DNA of 51,292 bases from Candidatus Merdivicinus intestinigallinarum (GTDB lineage Bacteria > Bacillota > Clostridia > Oscillospirales > Ruminococcaceae), in assembly GCA_018713335.1 (NCBI GenBank), contig DVOW01000024.1, positions 1 through 51,292 on the forward strand, read 5' to 3'. The notes beneath the pieces are model-generated. The model was not told the DNA's origin. It did not search any database and saw only the letters and a list, made by a program, of their open reading frames with translations. Position 1 is the stretch's first letter. The number at the start of each line of letters is the position of its first letter. Below, in pieces: positions 33,369 through 41,019 of the stretch. A program made the translations under genes and the position numbers.

Positions 33369-36008
33369 ATGCAGAAGAAGTATGTTTACCTTTTCACCGA
33401 AGGTAACGGCAAAATGCGTGAACTGCTGGGCGGCAAGGGCGCGAACCTGGCTGAAATGACCAACCTGGGCCTGCCGGTTCCTCAGGGCTTCACCATTTCC
33501 ACCGAGGCCTGCACCCAGTACTACGAGGACGGCCGCAAAATCAACGATGAGATCCAGGCTGAAATCATGGAATATGTCGGCAAAATGGAAGAGATCACCG
33601 GCAAGAAGTTCGGCGACCACGAGAACCCCCTGCTGGTTTCCGTCCGTTCCGGCGCCCGCGCTTCCATGCCCGGTATGATGGACACCATCCTGAACCTGGG
33701 CCTCAACGAGGAAGTTGTGGAAGTTATGGCCGCCAAATCCGGCAACCCCCGCTGGGCTTGGGACTGCTACCGCCGCTTTATCCAGATGTACTCCGACGTC
33801 GTTATGGAAGTCGGCAAGAAATACTTTGAGCAGCTCATCGACAAGATGAAAGAGGAAAAAGGCGTCACCCAGGACGTGGACCTGACCGCCGAGGACCTGA
33901 AAGAGCTGGCCAACCAGTTCAAAGCTGAGTACAAAGAAAAGATCGGCGCGGACTTCCCCACCGATCCCAAAGAGCAGCTCATGGGCGCTGTCCAGGCCGT
34001 ATTCCGTTCTTGGGACAACCCCCGCGCCAACGTTTACCGCCGCGACAACGACATCCCTTACTCCTGGGGTACCGCTGTCAACGTCCAGATGATGGCCTTC
34101 GGCAACATGGGCGACACCTCCGGCACCGGCGTTGCCTTCACCCGTAACCCCGCTACCGGCGAAAAGAAACTGTTCGGCGAATTCCTGATGAACGCTCAGG
34201 GCGAAGACGTGGTTGCCGGCGTTCGTACTCCTCAGCCCATCGCCAAGCTGCAGGAAGTTATGCCCGAAGTTTACGACCAGTTCGTAGACATCTGCCACAC
34301 CCTGGAAAACCATTACCGCGACATGCAGGACATGGAGTTCACCATTGAGGACCGCAAGCTGTACATGCTCCAGACCCGTAACGGCAAACGTACCGCCGCT
34401 GCTGCTCTGAAGATCGCCTGCGACCTGGTGGACGAAGGCATGATCTCTGACAAAGAAGCTGTCGCTATGATCGACCCCAGAACCCTGGACGCTCTGCTGC
34501 ATCCCCAGTTCGACGCGGAAGCTCTGAAGAAGGCTTCTCCCGTTGCCAAAGCGCTGGCTGCTTCTCCCGGAGCTGCTTGCGGCCGCATCGTGTTCACCGC
34601 TGAGGACGCCAAAGAGTGGGCTGCCAGAGGCGAAAAAGTGGTTCTGGTTCGTCTGGAAACCTCTCCCGAGGACATCGAAGGTATGAAAGCCTCTCAGGGC
34701 ATCCTGACCGTCCGCGGCGGTATGACTTCTCACGCCGCTGTTGTGGCCCGTGGTATGGGTACCTGCTGCGTATCCGGCTGCTCCGCCATCAACATGGACG
34801 AGGAAAACAAGAAATTTGAACTGGCCGGCAAGACCTACCACGAAGGCGACTACATCTCCATCGATGGCTCTACCGGCAACATCTACGACGGCATTATCCC
34901 CACTGTGGACGCTTCCATCGGCGGCGAGTTTGCCCGCGTTATGGAATGGGCTGACAAATACCGCCAGCTCCAGGTCCGCACCAATGCCGACACCCCCACC
35001 GACGCCAAGAAAGCCCGCAGCCTGGGCGCTGAAGGCATCGGCCTGTGCCGTACCGAGCACATGTTCTTCGACGAGGACAGAATCCCCGCTATCCGCGAGA
35101 TGATCTGCTCCGACACCGTGGAACAGCGCAAAGCTGCTCTGGCCAAACTGGAACCCATGCAGCAGGGCGACTTTGAAGCTCTGTACGAGGCTCTGGAGGG
35201 CTGCCCTGTAACCATCCGGTTCTTAGACCCCCCTCTGCACGAGTTCGTTCCCACTGAGGAAAAAGACATCGAAGCTCTGGCCAAGACCATGGGCAAATCC
35301 GTTGCGGACATCAAAGCCATCATTGCTGGCCTGCACGAGTTCAACCCCATGATGGGCCACCGTGGCTGCCGTCTGGCTGTCACCTACCCCGAAATCGCTG
35401 AGATGCAGACCGAGGCTGTCATCAAGGCTGCCCTGAACGTCAAAGCAAAACATCCCGATTGGGAAATCGTTCCCGAAATCATGATCCCGCTGGTTGGCGA
35501 AGTCAAAGAGCTGGCTTATGTAAAAGGCGTTGTCACCTCTACTGCTGACGCTATCATCAAAGCTGCCGGCTCCGACATGCACTACAAAGTCGGCACCATG
35601 ATCGAGATCCCCAGAGCTGCTATCACCGCTGATGAGATCGCCAAAGAGGCTGAGTTCTTCTCCTTCGGCACCAACGACCTGACCCAGATGACCTTCGGCT
35701 TCAGCCGTGACGACGCTGGCAAGTTCCTGGATGCTTACTACGACAAGAAGATCTACGAGAACGATCCCTTTGCGAAACTGGACCAGAATGGCGTTGGCAA
35801 ACTGGTGAAGATGGCCGCTGACCTGGGCCGTCAGACCCGTCCCGACATCAAGCTGGGCATCTGCGGCGAGCACGGCGGCGACCCGTCCTCCGTTGAGTTC
35901 TGCCATAACATTGGCCTGACCTACGTTTCCTGCTCTCCCTTCCGTGTTCCGATTGCCCGTCTGGCTGCTGCACAGGCTGCTATTAAAGCACCCCGTGCAA
36001 CTAAATAA
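33369..36008 (+). CDS. ppdK: Pyruvate, phosphate dikinase
   Basis: An 879-residue enzyme that interconverts pyruvate, ATP and phosphate with phosphoenolpyruvate, AMP and pyrophosphate; in anaerobes it often serves glycolysis or gluconeogenesis. The ATP-grasp domain opens with LLGGKGANLAEMTNLGLPVP, the swivelling His domain has GGMTSHAAVVARGMG (His455 is phosphorylated), and the C-terminal barrel has the substrate-site Cys in GICGEHGGDP. TATGGAGGTAGATCAC precedes the ATG. Codon use is markedly biased (GCT, GTT, CTG, TCT, few rare codons) compared with flanking genes, a sign of very high expression. It is monocistronic with its own terminator. Confidence 0.97.
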   Translation: MQKKYVYLFTEGNGKMRELLGGKGANLAEMTNLGLPVPQGFTISTEACTQYYEDGRKINDEIQAEIMEYVGKMEEITGKKFGDHENPLLVSVRSGARASMPGMMDTILNLGLNEEVVEVMAAKSGNPRWAWDCYRRFIQMYSDVVMEVGKKYFEQLIDKMKEEKGVTQDVDLTAEDLKELANQFKAEYKEKIGADFPTDPKEQLMGAVQAVFRSWDNPRANVYRRDNDIPYSWGTAVNVQMMAFGNMGDTSGTGVAFTRNPATGEKKLFGEFLMNAQGEDVVAGVRTPQPIAKLQEVMPEVYDQFVDICHTLENHYRDMQDMEFTIEDRKLYMLQTRNGKRTAAAALKIACDLVDEGMISDKEAVAMIDPRTLDALLHPQFDAEALKKASPVAKALAASPGAACGRIVFTAEDAKEWAARGEKVVLVRLETSPEDIEGMKASQGILTVRGGMTSHAAVVARGMGTCCVSGCSAINMDEENKKFELAGKTYHEGDYISIDGSTGNIYDGIIPTVDASIGGEFARVMEWADKYRQLQVRTNADTPTDAKKARSLGAEGIGLCRTEHMFFDEDRIPAIREMICSDTVEQRKAALAKLEPMQQGDFEALYEALEGCPVTIRFLDPPLHEFVPTEEKDIEALAKTMGKSVADIKAIIAGLHEFNPMMGHRGCRLAVTYPEIAEMQTEAVIKAALNVKAKHPDWEIVPEIMIPLVGEVKELAYVKGVVTSTADAIIKAAGSDMHYKVGTMIEIPRAAITADEIAKEAEFFSFGTNDLTQMTFGFSRDDAGKFLDAYYDKKIYENDPFAKLDQNGVGKLVKMAADLGRQTRPDIKLGICGEHGGDPSSVEFCHNIGLTYVSCSPFRVPIARLAAAQAAIKAPRATK

Positions 36009-36061
36009 CGGAAACACTGAAAGTTCGATGTTAGTTCTTTGACTATATTGCCCAAACGAGT

Positions 36062-36092
36062 AAGGCGCACTGTTAAACAGTGCGCCTTTTTT
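36062..36092 (+). terminator. Terminator of ppdK
   Basis: GGCGCACTG and CAGTGCGCC around TTAAA with AA before and TTTTTT after. Confidence 0.92.
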
Positions 36093-36211
36093 ATATGTAG
36101 ACTTCTACGATCAGGTCCGTCCAGTCATTTTTTCGAAATTGCGGCGGCATCTGGTTTGCGATCCGGTACTGCCGCGCATTTTCAAAATCAATTTGGAAGG
36201 AAAGCACCGAA
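36091..36211 (-). pseudogene. 3' remnant of an unidentified gene fused to the cut virB4
   Basis: In the frame shifted relative to virB4, the minus strand reads a sensible coding tail of about 30 residues (FENARQYRIANQ ... KNDWTDLIVEVYI) ending at TAA 36091-36093, right against the T-run of the ppdK terminator. No start lies upstream in this frame other than through virB4 sequence. It looks like the surviving 3' end of another mobile-element gene left by a deletion. Family not recognised. The upstream limit given is the estimated junction. Confidence 0.5.
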
Positions 36212-37271
36212 GGAGGGTTTCCGTTTCCCGTTCCAGTTCCTCCTTGCTGTCTGCTGTCAGGGCCATGGTGACCACGGCCTGCATCATCTGCTGGTCGCGG
36301 GTGGTTAAATCGCTGAGGATTTCCCTGGATTCGTTCCGCTGGGCATCCATGTCATAGGGCACAATGGAGGAAAAGTTCAAATTCTCATTCTGCCGCCGCT
36401 GCCAGTTGGCGATATTGGTTTCCACCCCCAGCAGGCGCTTTTCCGCTTCCTTGATGGCTTCTTCCAAAGGGATGGAAATGATGTCAATGGACAGCATCAT
36501 ATTCCGGGGAATATTGGTCAGGGCCGCCACGATATTGTCCCGAATAAAGGAGCCGTAGTGCTTTAAGAACAGCACCCGGCAGTAGGTTTCGCCCAGTTTT
36601 AGGTTATCGCTGTGCCGTTCCATGCTGTCCGGGCAAATGTAGTCCCGGAAATCCTCCCCGGAGCGCATGAGTTCCTTCAAATCCAGATGGAACCGGCTTT
36701 CTTCCCCGGGCCGGTAAAAATCGTGAAGGATCCGCAGCTTTTCCACAGCGTCCAGCTCCGTGCATTTGGAGCCTAAATCTGCCAGCCGGGCAGACAGGGA
36801 GGCCCCCATCCGGGAAAAATATGACCGGGCTTCCTCCACATCCTTGCGGAAAACGGACAGGGTGACATATTTTTCCTGGATTATGCCGTTGGCCCCGCTG
36901 GCCTTGCCAATCATCATTTGATTGTATTCCGCCCGGTAAATGTCCCGGAAATCCCCTTTCATGGGCATTAAAATGGACTGCTCCAAGGTTTTCTGGTTAA
37001 AGGGGCGGTTGTTGACGGTGATTTTGGTCATGGAACCCGGGTCCAGGCTGTTTAACAGGGCGGAATAGGTGAGGATCATCCGCTGCTGGTCCTCGTCGCT
37101 GGCAACGGAATAGTTGATGTCCGTAAAGCGGAAGGTTTTGGAAAAATGGTTGCCGGTGAGGAAAATCCCATCGCTCCAAATCCGGCGGATGGGGATGACG
37201 TCCTGCACCCGTTGGGGGACGCGATAGGGTTCTTTGTCCTGCCGCAGCAGGGATTTCACTGTTTTGAGCAT
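36111..37271 (-). pseudogene. Truncated VirB4-like conjugation ATPase
   Basis: The first 350 or so residues match the N-terminal region of VirB4/TraE proteins of firmicute conjugative elements (IRRIWSDGIFLTGNHFSKTF, NREMF-like MERHSDN segment, VALTNIPRNMMLSIDI). Full proteins are about 800 residues with Walker A and B motifs in the second half; none of that is present. Homology stops at ETETLL, after which RCFPSKLILK and onward is out-of-frame sequence of another gene, ending at 36111. A functional type IV secretion motor cannot be made. It is downstream of the prgI gene in the leftward transfer operon, but a rightward fic gene separates them. Confidence 0.85.
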
Positions 37272-37305
37272 AGGTTATAGAATCTCCTTTCTTACAGGAT
37301 AAGGT

Positions 37306-37374
37306 ATATTGTTCCGAAAAATTGTTTTATATTATTCCGATGAATTGATATTGTTCCGATTTTGTGGTATGATA
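37306..37374 (+). promoter_or_regulatory. Promoter of fic with three direct repeats
   Basis: TTGATA (37345-37350), 18 bases, TATGAT (37369-37374). ATATTGTTCCGA occurs at 37306-37317 and 37348-37359, and ATATTATTCCGA at 37329-37340. The third copy overlaps the -35. A binding site for the HTH domain of Fic is likely. Confidence 0.7.
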
Positions 37375-37389
37375 CCAGGTGAGGGAGTG

Positions 37390-38289
37390 ATGAAGATGTA
37401 TCTTACCGTAAAGCAGGCCGCGGAAAAATGGGGAATTTCAGACAGACGCGTCCGCATTTTGTGTGCCCAAGGGAAAATCCCGGGGGCTGTTCAAGAGGGC
37501 AAAAAATGGAAAATTCCGGCGGATGCGATGAAACCTGCCGACGGCAGATTCCGTTCCGCTGAAAACCTGCTGGAAGCCATTGACCGCAAAAAGGCGGAGC
37601 TGGACACCCGCCGTCCCTTGACAGAAGGGGAGGCAGCCCGTTTAAATGAGGAATTTACGGTGGAATACACCTATAATTCCAACGCCATTGAGGGAAATAC
37701 CCTGACCCTTCGGGAAACGGACCTGGTCCTCCGGGGCTTAACCATTGACCGGAAACCCTTAAAGGACCACATGGAAGCGGTGGGGCACAAAGAAGCCTTT
37801 GATTTTGTTCGGGAACTTGTGCAGGGCAGGGTTCCAATGAGTGAAAGCATTATCAAGCAGATTCATTATCTGGTTCTGGCCGACAAAAAAGAGGACCGGG
37901 GCGTTTACCGCCGGGTCCCGGTCCGCATTATGGGCGCACAGCATGAGCCGGTACAGCCCTATTTGATTCAGCCTAAAATGGAGCAGCTCCTTCTGGCTTA
38001 TGAGGAAAGCACCGAGCATATCATTCCGAAACTGGCCCGTTTCCATATTGAGTTTGAAGGTATCCACCCTTTCATTGACGGCAATGGGAGGACGGGACGG
38101 CTTCTGGTCAATTTAGAGTTGATGAAGGCCGGTTATCCGCCCATTGACATCAAATTTACCGACCGGATTGCCTATTATGACGCATTTGACGCATATTATG
38201 GGAAGCACGACCTATCCCCTATGGAAAAGCTGTTTGCGGGATATGTCAGCCAGCGGTTAGACAATTACCTAAAAATCCTAGAAGAATAG
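37390..38289 (+). CDS. Fic-domain AMP transferase with N-terminal helix-turn-helix
   Basis: 299 residues. The first 50 are an excisionase/MerR-like DNA-binding domain (YLTVKQAAEKWGISDRRVRIL). The Fic core has the catalytic HPFIDGNGRTGR (His226). Upstream, SNAIEGN (Ser97-Gly102) matches the inhibitory (S/T)xxxE(G/N) motif, which places it in the class that carries its own inhibitory helix; activity would be AMPylation of a target protein. The ATG at 37390 follows GAGGG; a second ATG two codons later is also possible. It lies against the direction of the transfer genes between prgI and virB4, so it is an insertion in that operon. Confidence 0.9.
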   Translation: MKMYLTVKQAAEKWGISDRRVRILCAQGKIPGAVQEGKKWKIPADAMKPADGRFRSAENLLEAIDRKKAELDTRRPLTEGEAARLNEEFTVEYTYNSNAIEGNTLTLRETDLVLRGLTIDRKPLKDHMEAVGHKEAFDFVRELVQGRVPMSESIIKQIHYLVLADKKEDRGVYRRVPVRIMGAQHEPVQPYLIQPKMEQLLLAYEESTEHIIPKLARFHIEFEGIHPFIDGNGRTGRLLVNLELMKAGYPPIDIKFTDRIAYYDAFDAYYGKHDLSPMEKLFAGYVSQRLDNYLKILEE

Positions 38290-38301
38290 CAGCCTGAATT
38301 T

Positions 38302-38646
38302 TTAGTGACGTCCCTCCATTTTTCGATTTCGGTACAGTTCATAGTACAGGGTGGTGCAGGTGAATTTCAGTTCCTTTGGCTCCAGGATTTCTGATCTGAA
38401 CCATGCCCACAAGAACTGTTCGGCGGTCATGCCGTGGTAGGTGATAAATCCCATGGCGGCAAAGGGGGCAGCCCCCAGGATGCACACCCAGGACAGGGTT
38501 TCCAGGCCGAAGTACGGCCGCAGGAAAAAGTACAGGCCCACGGCAGCGCCGCAGGCCAAAATGGAAAAAAGCAGCTGACGCAGGCTCAGGCCGAAAAATA
38601 TCGCTTCCTGGTAGCCGCAGATTTCCTTATTGATTTTGATTTCCAT
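38302..38646 (-). CDS. PrgI-family conjugation membrane protein (VirB3-like)
   Basis: 114 residues. EIKINKEICGYQEAIFFGLSLRQLL, then two membrane spans (about 27-50 and 53-72), then GMTAEQFLWAWFRSEIL and a YYELYRN tail, the PrgI pattern found next to virB4 in Gram-positive conjugative elements. It probably forms part of the inner-membrane channel. The ATG at 38646 follows CAGGAGAATTTTT. Its first codons and ribosome site are duplicated at 39408-39433 on the far side of the phd-doc pair. Confidence 0.85.
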   Translation of the reverse strand: MEIKINKEICGYQEAIFFGLSLRQLLFSILACGAAVGLYFFLRPYFGLETLSWVCILGAAPFAAMGFITYHGMTAEQFLWAWFRSEILEPKELKFTCTTLYYELYRNRKMEGRH

Positions 38647-38648
38647 AA
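38623..38648. repeat. 26-bp direct repeat flanking phd-doc, copy 1
   Basis: The start region of prgI (begins TTCCTTATTG, ends TTCCATAA on the plus strand). Identical to 39408-39433. Confidence 0.85.
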
Positions 38649-38681
38649 AAATTCTCCTGTTCATAAAAATAGGTTGTATTT

Positions 38682-38712
38682 CTCCTAATTTTGAGTATAA
38701 TAAAATTAGGAG
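38682..38712 (+). promoter_or_regulatory. phd-doc promoter/operator
   Basis: CTCCTAATTTT (38682-38692) and AAAATTAGGAG (38702-38712) form a perfect 11-bp inverted repeat around the -10 TATAAT (38696-38701). The right arm contains the AGGAGG ribosome site. Confidence 0.8.
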
Positions 38713-38721
38713 GTGTTTAAG

Positions 38722-38964
38722 ATGAATATTAACACGAAAAATATTGTATCCATTACCGAAGCCAATCAGAATTTTTCCCGCGTTGCTCGATTGGTGGATG
38801 AAAACGGCGCAGCGGTTATTCTGAAGAACAATGTTCCCCGGTATCTGGTGATTGAGTTCAGCCAGGCCCAGCAGGAAGAACAGTCTGACGATGAAAGCGT
38901 CTTGGCCATTTCCAAACGCCTGATGAAAAAAAATAAGGAAGCGTATGAGGAACTGGCCAAATGA
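38722..38964 (+). CDS. phd: Phd/YefM-type antitoxin
   Basis: 80 residues. NIVSITEANQNFSRVARLVDENG ... AVILKNNVPRYLVIEF is the Phd/YefM DNA-binding fold; the acidic, helical C-terminus (ISKRLMKKNKEAYEELAK) would wrap the toxin. The ATG at 38722 follows TAGGAGGTGTTTAAG. It overlaps the doc start as ATGA. An inverted repeat covers its promoter and ribosome site, the normal autoregulation of these modules. Confidence 0.9.
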   Translation: MNINTKNIVSITEANQNFSRVARLVDENGAAVILKNNVPRYLVIEFSQAQQEEQSDDESVLAISKRLMKKNKEAYEELAK

Positions 38965-39338
38965 AAATCCTTTCTAAAAAGCAGGTCCTTACGCTTCACA
39001 CAGCTTTGATTCAGGAATTCGGTGGGACGGATGGAGTCCGGGATATGGGAATGCTGGAATCCGCGCTGGCAGCGCCATTTCAGACCTTCGGCGGAGAATC
39101 CCTTTATCCGTCTGTCCAGGCAAAGGCGGCCCAACTGGGATACGGTCTTGTCTGCAACCACCCATTTTTAGATGGAAACAAACGGATCGGCGCACATGTG
39201 ATGCTGGTATTTTTAGCGTTAAACGGAATCGAACTGGAATATACCCAGCAGGAATTGATTGCGGTCATTTTGGCTGTTGCCTGCGGCGAAATGGATGCTT
39301 CCGCATTATTGAAATGGATTTTAGAACACGAAAATTAA
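38961..39338 (+). CDS. doc: Doc-type toxin (death on curing, Fic fold)
   Basis: 125 residues, typical Doc length. The active motif HPFLDGNKRIGA is complete (Fic motif with Lys in place of the second Gly), so it should phosphorylate EF-Tu as Doc does. LHTALIQEFGGTDGVRDMGMLESALAAPFQTF is the family N-terminus. It is coupled to the antitoxin by a 4-base overlap and followed by its own strong terminator. The pair stands in reverse orientation inside the conjugation operon between prgI and virB6. Confidence 0.93.
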   Translation: MKILSKKQVLTLHTALIQEFGGTDGVRDMGMLESALAAPFQTFGGESLYPSVQAKAAQLGYGLVCNHPFLDGNKRIGAHVMLVFLALNGIELEYTQQELIAVILAVACGEMDASALLKWILEHEN

Positions 39339-39373
39339 AACACCTTGCTTCGGCAAGGTGTTTTCTGTTTTGT
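39337..39373 (+). terminator. Terminator of doc
   Basis: AAAACACCTTGC, a TTCG tetraloop, GCAAGGTGTTTT and then CTGTTTT. Confidence 0.92.
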
Positions 39374-39407
39374 ATGGAACGGTATCATTCTTTATCAACA
39401 AATAAAA

Positions 39408-39433
39408 TTCCTTATTGATTTTGATTTCCATAA
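39408..39433. repeat. 26-bp direct repeat flanking phd-doc, copy 2 (vestige of prgI 5' end)
   Basis: Read on the minus strand it gives a ribosome site (AGGAGGAAAATT), ATG and the first eight codons of prgI, then runs out of frame homology. It marks the left-behind or duplicated start of prgI. Confidence 0.85.
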
Positions 39434-39455
39434 TTTTCCTCCTATTTTTGAGCAT

Positions 39456-39486
39456 GAAAAACCCGCCACCTAGTGGTGACGGGTTT
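39456..39486 (-). terminator. Terminator of the phd-relE pair
   Basis: On the minus strand AAAACCCGTCACC and GGTGGCGGGTTTTT pair with one mismatch; T5 follows, 12 bases after the toxin stop. Confidence 0.8.
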
Positions 39487-39498
39487 TACTACAGTTTA

Positions 39499-39813
39499 TT
39501 AGAACAGCCAGCTGTAATCCTGCCGGCAGTCCAGTACATAATCGGCATAGACAATATCATCTGCAATTTGAAAGACGATCATATACCGTTTTTCAAACAG
39601 GATATACCGGTAAGCATTTTTCGGGATATATTCTCCTGTAAGCCACGGACACCTCTGAGGCATCATTTCTAATGAATTAGCTGCCTTTTCAAACGCTGAA
39701 GTTAATCTTTCCGCCGCTTCCGGGCTGACCTGTGCCAAAAACGCGGCATGGGAAACCAACATCTGTGCCGCACGTTCTGAAACGATAACACAGTATTTAT
39801 TCTGCTTCCCCAC
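39499..39813 (-). CDS. RelE/ParE-superfamily toxin
   Basis: 104 residues. The core VSERAAQMLVSHAAFLAQVSPEAAERLTSAFEKAANSLEMMP and then YRYILFEKRYMIVFQIADDIVYADYVLDCRQDY is the RelE/ParE beta-sheet layout. Whether it cuts mRNA or poisons gyrase cannot be told. The start is GTG at 39813 after GGAGGCGGCGGGCC, inside the last codons of the antitoxin gene (17-base overlap), so translation is coupled. It faces the same way as the transfer genes. Confidence 0.88.
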   Translation of the reverse strand: MGKQNKYCVIVSERAAQMLVSHAAFLAQVSPEAAERLTSAFEKAANSLEMMPQRCPWLTGEYIPKNAYRYILFEKRYMIVFQIADDIVYADYVLDCRQDYSWLF

Positions 39814-40084
39814 GGCCCGCCGCCTCCTTGATTACATTACGCATCATAGCGGCAACTTCATCCACTGAATAGCCTTGCTTGCCATGCAGCCGATCTTCCT
39901 CAACGGCCAATAATTCCTCCCGGAGTTTCAGCATTTTCTCCCGGCGTTCATAGGTTTCCATATCCATGACCACCAGATCGCCCTCACCGTTTTTGGTGAG
40001 GAATACCGGCTCCGCAGTTTTGCGGCAAAGCTCCGCAATTTCATTGTAGTTCTGCCGGATCGCGGCAGATGGACGGATATTCAT
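39797..40084 (-). CDS. Phd/YefM-type antitoxin of the RelE/ParE pair
   Basis: 95 residues: NIRPSAAIRQNYNEIAELCRKTAEPVFLTKNGEGDLVVMDMETYERR is the YefM/Phd DNA-binding fold, with a charged helical tail that includes GKQGYSVDEVAAMM. The ATG at 40084 follows AACAGGAGGCGATTCC. A consensus promoter bracketed by an inverted repeat lies between it and the virB6 stop, so the pair is transcribed on its own even though it points along the conjugation operon. Confidence 0.9.
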   Translation of the reverse strand: MNIRPSAAIRQNYNEIAELCRKTAEPVFLTKNGEGDLVVMDMETYERREKMLKLREELLAVEEDRLHGKQGYSVDEVAAMMRNVIKEAAGRGEAE

Positions 40085-40103
40085 GGAATCGCCTCCTGTT
40101 TGT

Positions 40104-40157
40104 AGTATTATTCTACCCATATTATATCTCTTTTCTGCAATATTGTCAAATAATACT
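40104..40157 (-). promoter_or_regulatory. Promoter/operator of the phd-relE pair
   Basis: On the minus strand TTGACA (40144-40149), a 17-base spacer and TATAAT (40121-40126). AGTATTAT (40104-40111) and ATAATACT (40150-40157) bracket the whole promoter as an inverted repeat. Confidence 0.8.
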
Positions 40158-40994
40158 TTACAGCGCCAGCATTTCCTTGACCACCCGGTCCGCCATTTTT
40201 ACCGAACCCACCAACACCAACATATTGAACACCAACTGTCCGATGTAGCTCCATACCATGGATACTACCGAAGCGCCGGTGTCCACCACCGGCGGGGAGG
40301 ATGCGAACAAGGAAAAAATGACGCAGGCCAGCACAATAATGACCCCTTCCAAACAAACAGCGGCGTAGTTTTTGAGAAAGCTGATCCCGATGTTCTGGGT
40401 AGGCTCACCGGCAACGGCGGACAAAGGCACCGGCGCGATGGCCGTGTAAAGGTACAGCTTGAAAAAACGCCCGTAGACGGTCAGAATCATGATAAAACTC
40501 AGAACAGTGATGAACAGGCTCCCGATAATGGTCACCGCCCAAAGGGGAATGGATTCCAGGAACCCGCATTCCTCCACAGCAGTCACGATTTCCGGCAGCA
40601 GGACCGTTTCATCCGCCGTCCCCATCCCAGCCGTTTCCATTACGGTGGAGGTAATGCCTTGGATAATATCAAAGAGGGCCAGCATCAATTCCAGCCCATA
40701 GGTCACCACCCCTTTGGCAATGGCAAACCGGATAAACAGCCGGAAAGCCGTTTCCGGGCGCTTGGTTTCGGAAAAGGACCCGCAGGTTTTCACCACCCCT
40801 ACCAGAAAAAATAAAACCAGCAGGGCGTAGCCAATGGCCTGCAAAGCCCCGTGGATGTTTAAAATCACTTCCCAAATAGCGCCGCCTTTAAATTCCTCCG
40901 GCGACTGGGTAATGAGCATCCAGATTTCCGCCAGCTTTTCGTTCCAGGTGCTTAAGGCGTTTTCCAGGTTCTGGACAACCCAGTTGTCACTCAA
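40158..40994 (-). CDS. VirB6/TrbL-like conjugation membrane protein
   Basis: 278 residues with about six membrane spans: ALQAIGYALLVLFFLVGVV, then MILTVYGRFFKLYLYTAIAPVPLSAVAG, which is the signature loop of firmicute TrbL/VirB6 proteins, and two C-terminal spans. Expected to form the inner-membrane pore of the type IV secretion system. The start chosen is TTG at 40994, eight bases after AAGGAGG; an upstream in-frame ATG would place that ribosome site inside the gene and start in repeat DNA. It is separated from prgI by two toxin-antitoxin pairs. Confidence 0.85.
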   Translation of the reverse strand: MSDNWVVQNLENALSTWNEKLAEIWMLITQSPEEFKGGAIWEVILNIHGALQAIGYALLVLFFLVGVVKTCGSFSETKRPETAFRLFIRFAIAKGVVTYGLELMLALFDIIQGITSTVMETAGMGTADETVLLPEIVTAVEECGFLESIPLWAVTIIGSLFITVLSFIMILTVYGRFFKLYLYTAIAPVPLSAVAGEPTQNIGISFLKNYAAVCLEGVIIVLACVIFSLFASSPPVVDTGASVVSMVWSYIGQLVFNMLVLVGSVKMADRVVKEMLAL

Positions 40995-41019
40995 AATAAC
41001 TTCCTCCTTTGCAAACATC

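Noticed and set aside
33351-35060. A 569-codon open frame antisense to ppdK
   Set aside because: It mirrors the biased codons of ppdK, has no ribosome site, and its product is low-complexity His/Gly/Val-rich with no motif.
38961-39338. Treating doc and the gene at 37390 as duplicate Fic genes
   Set aside because: Lengths, motifs (GNKR versus GNGR) and partners differ: one has a Phd antitoxin, the other a built-in inhibitory helix.
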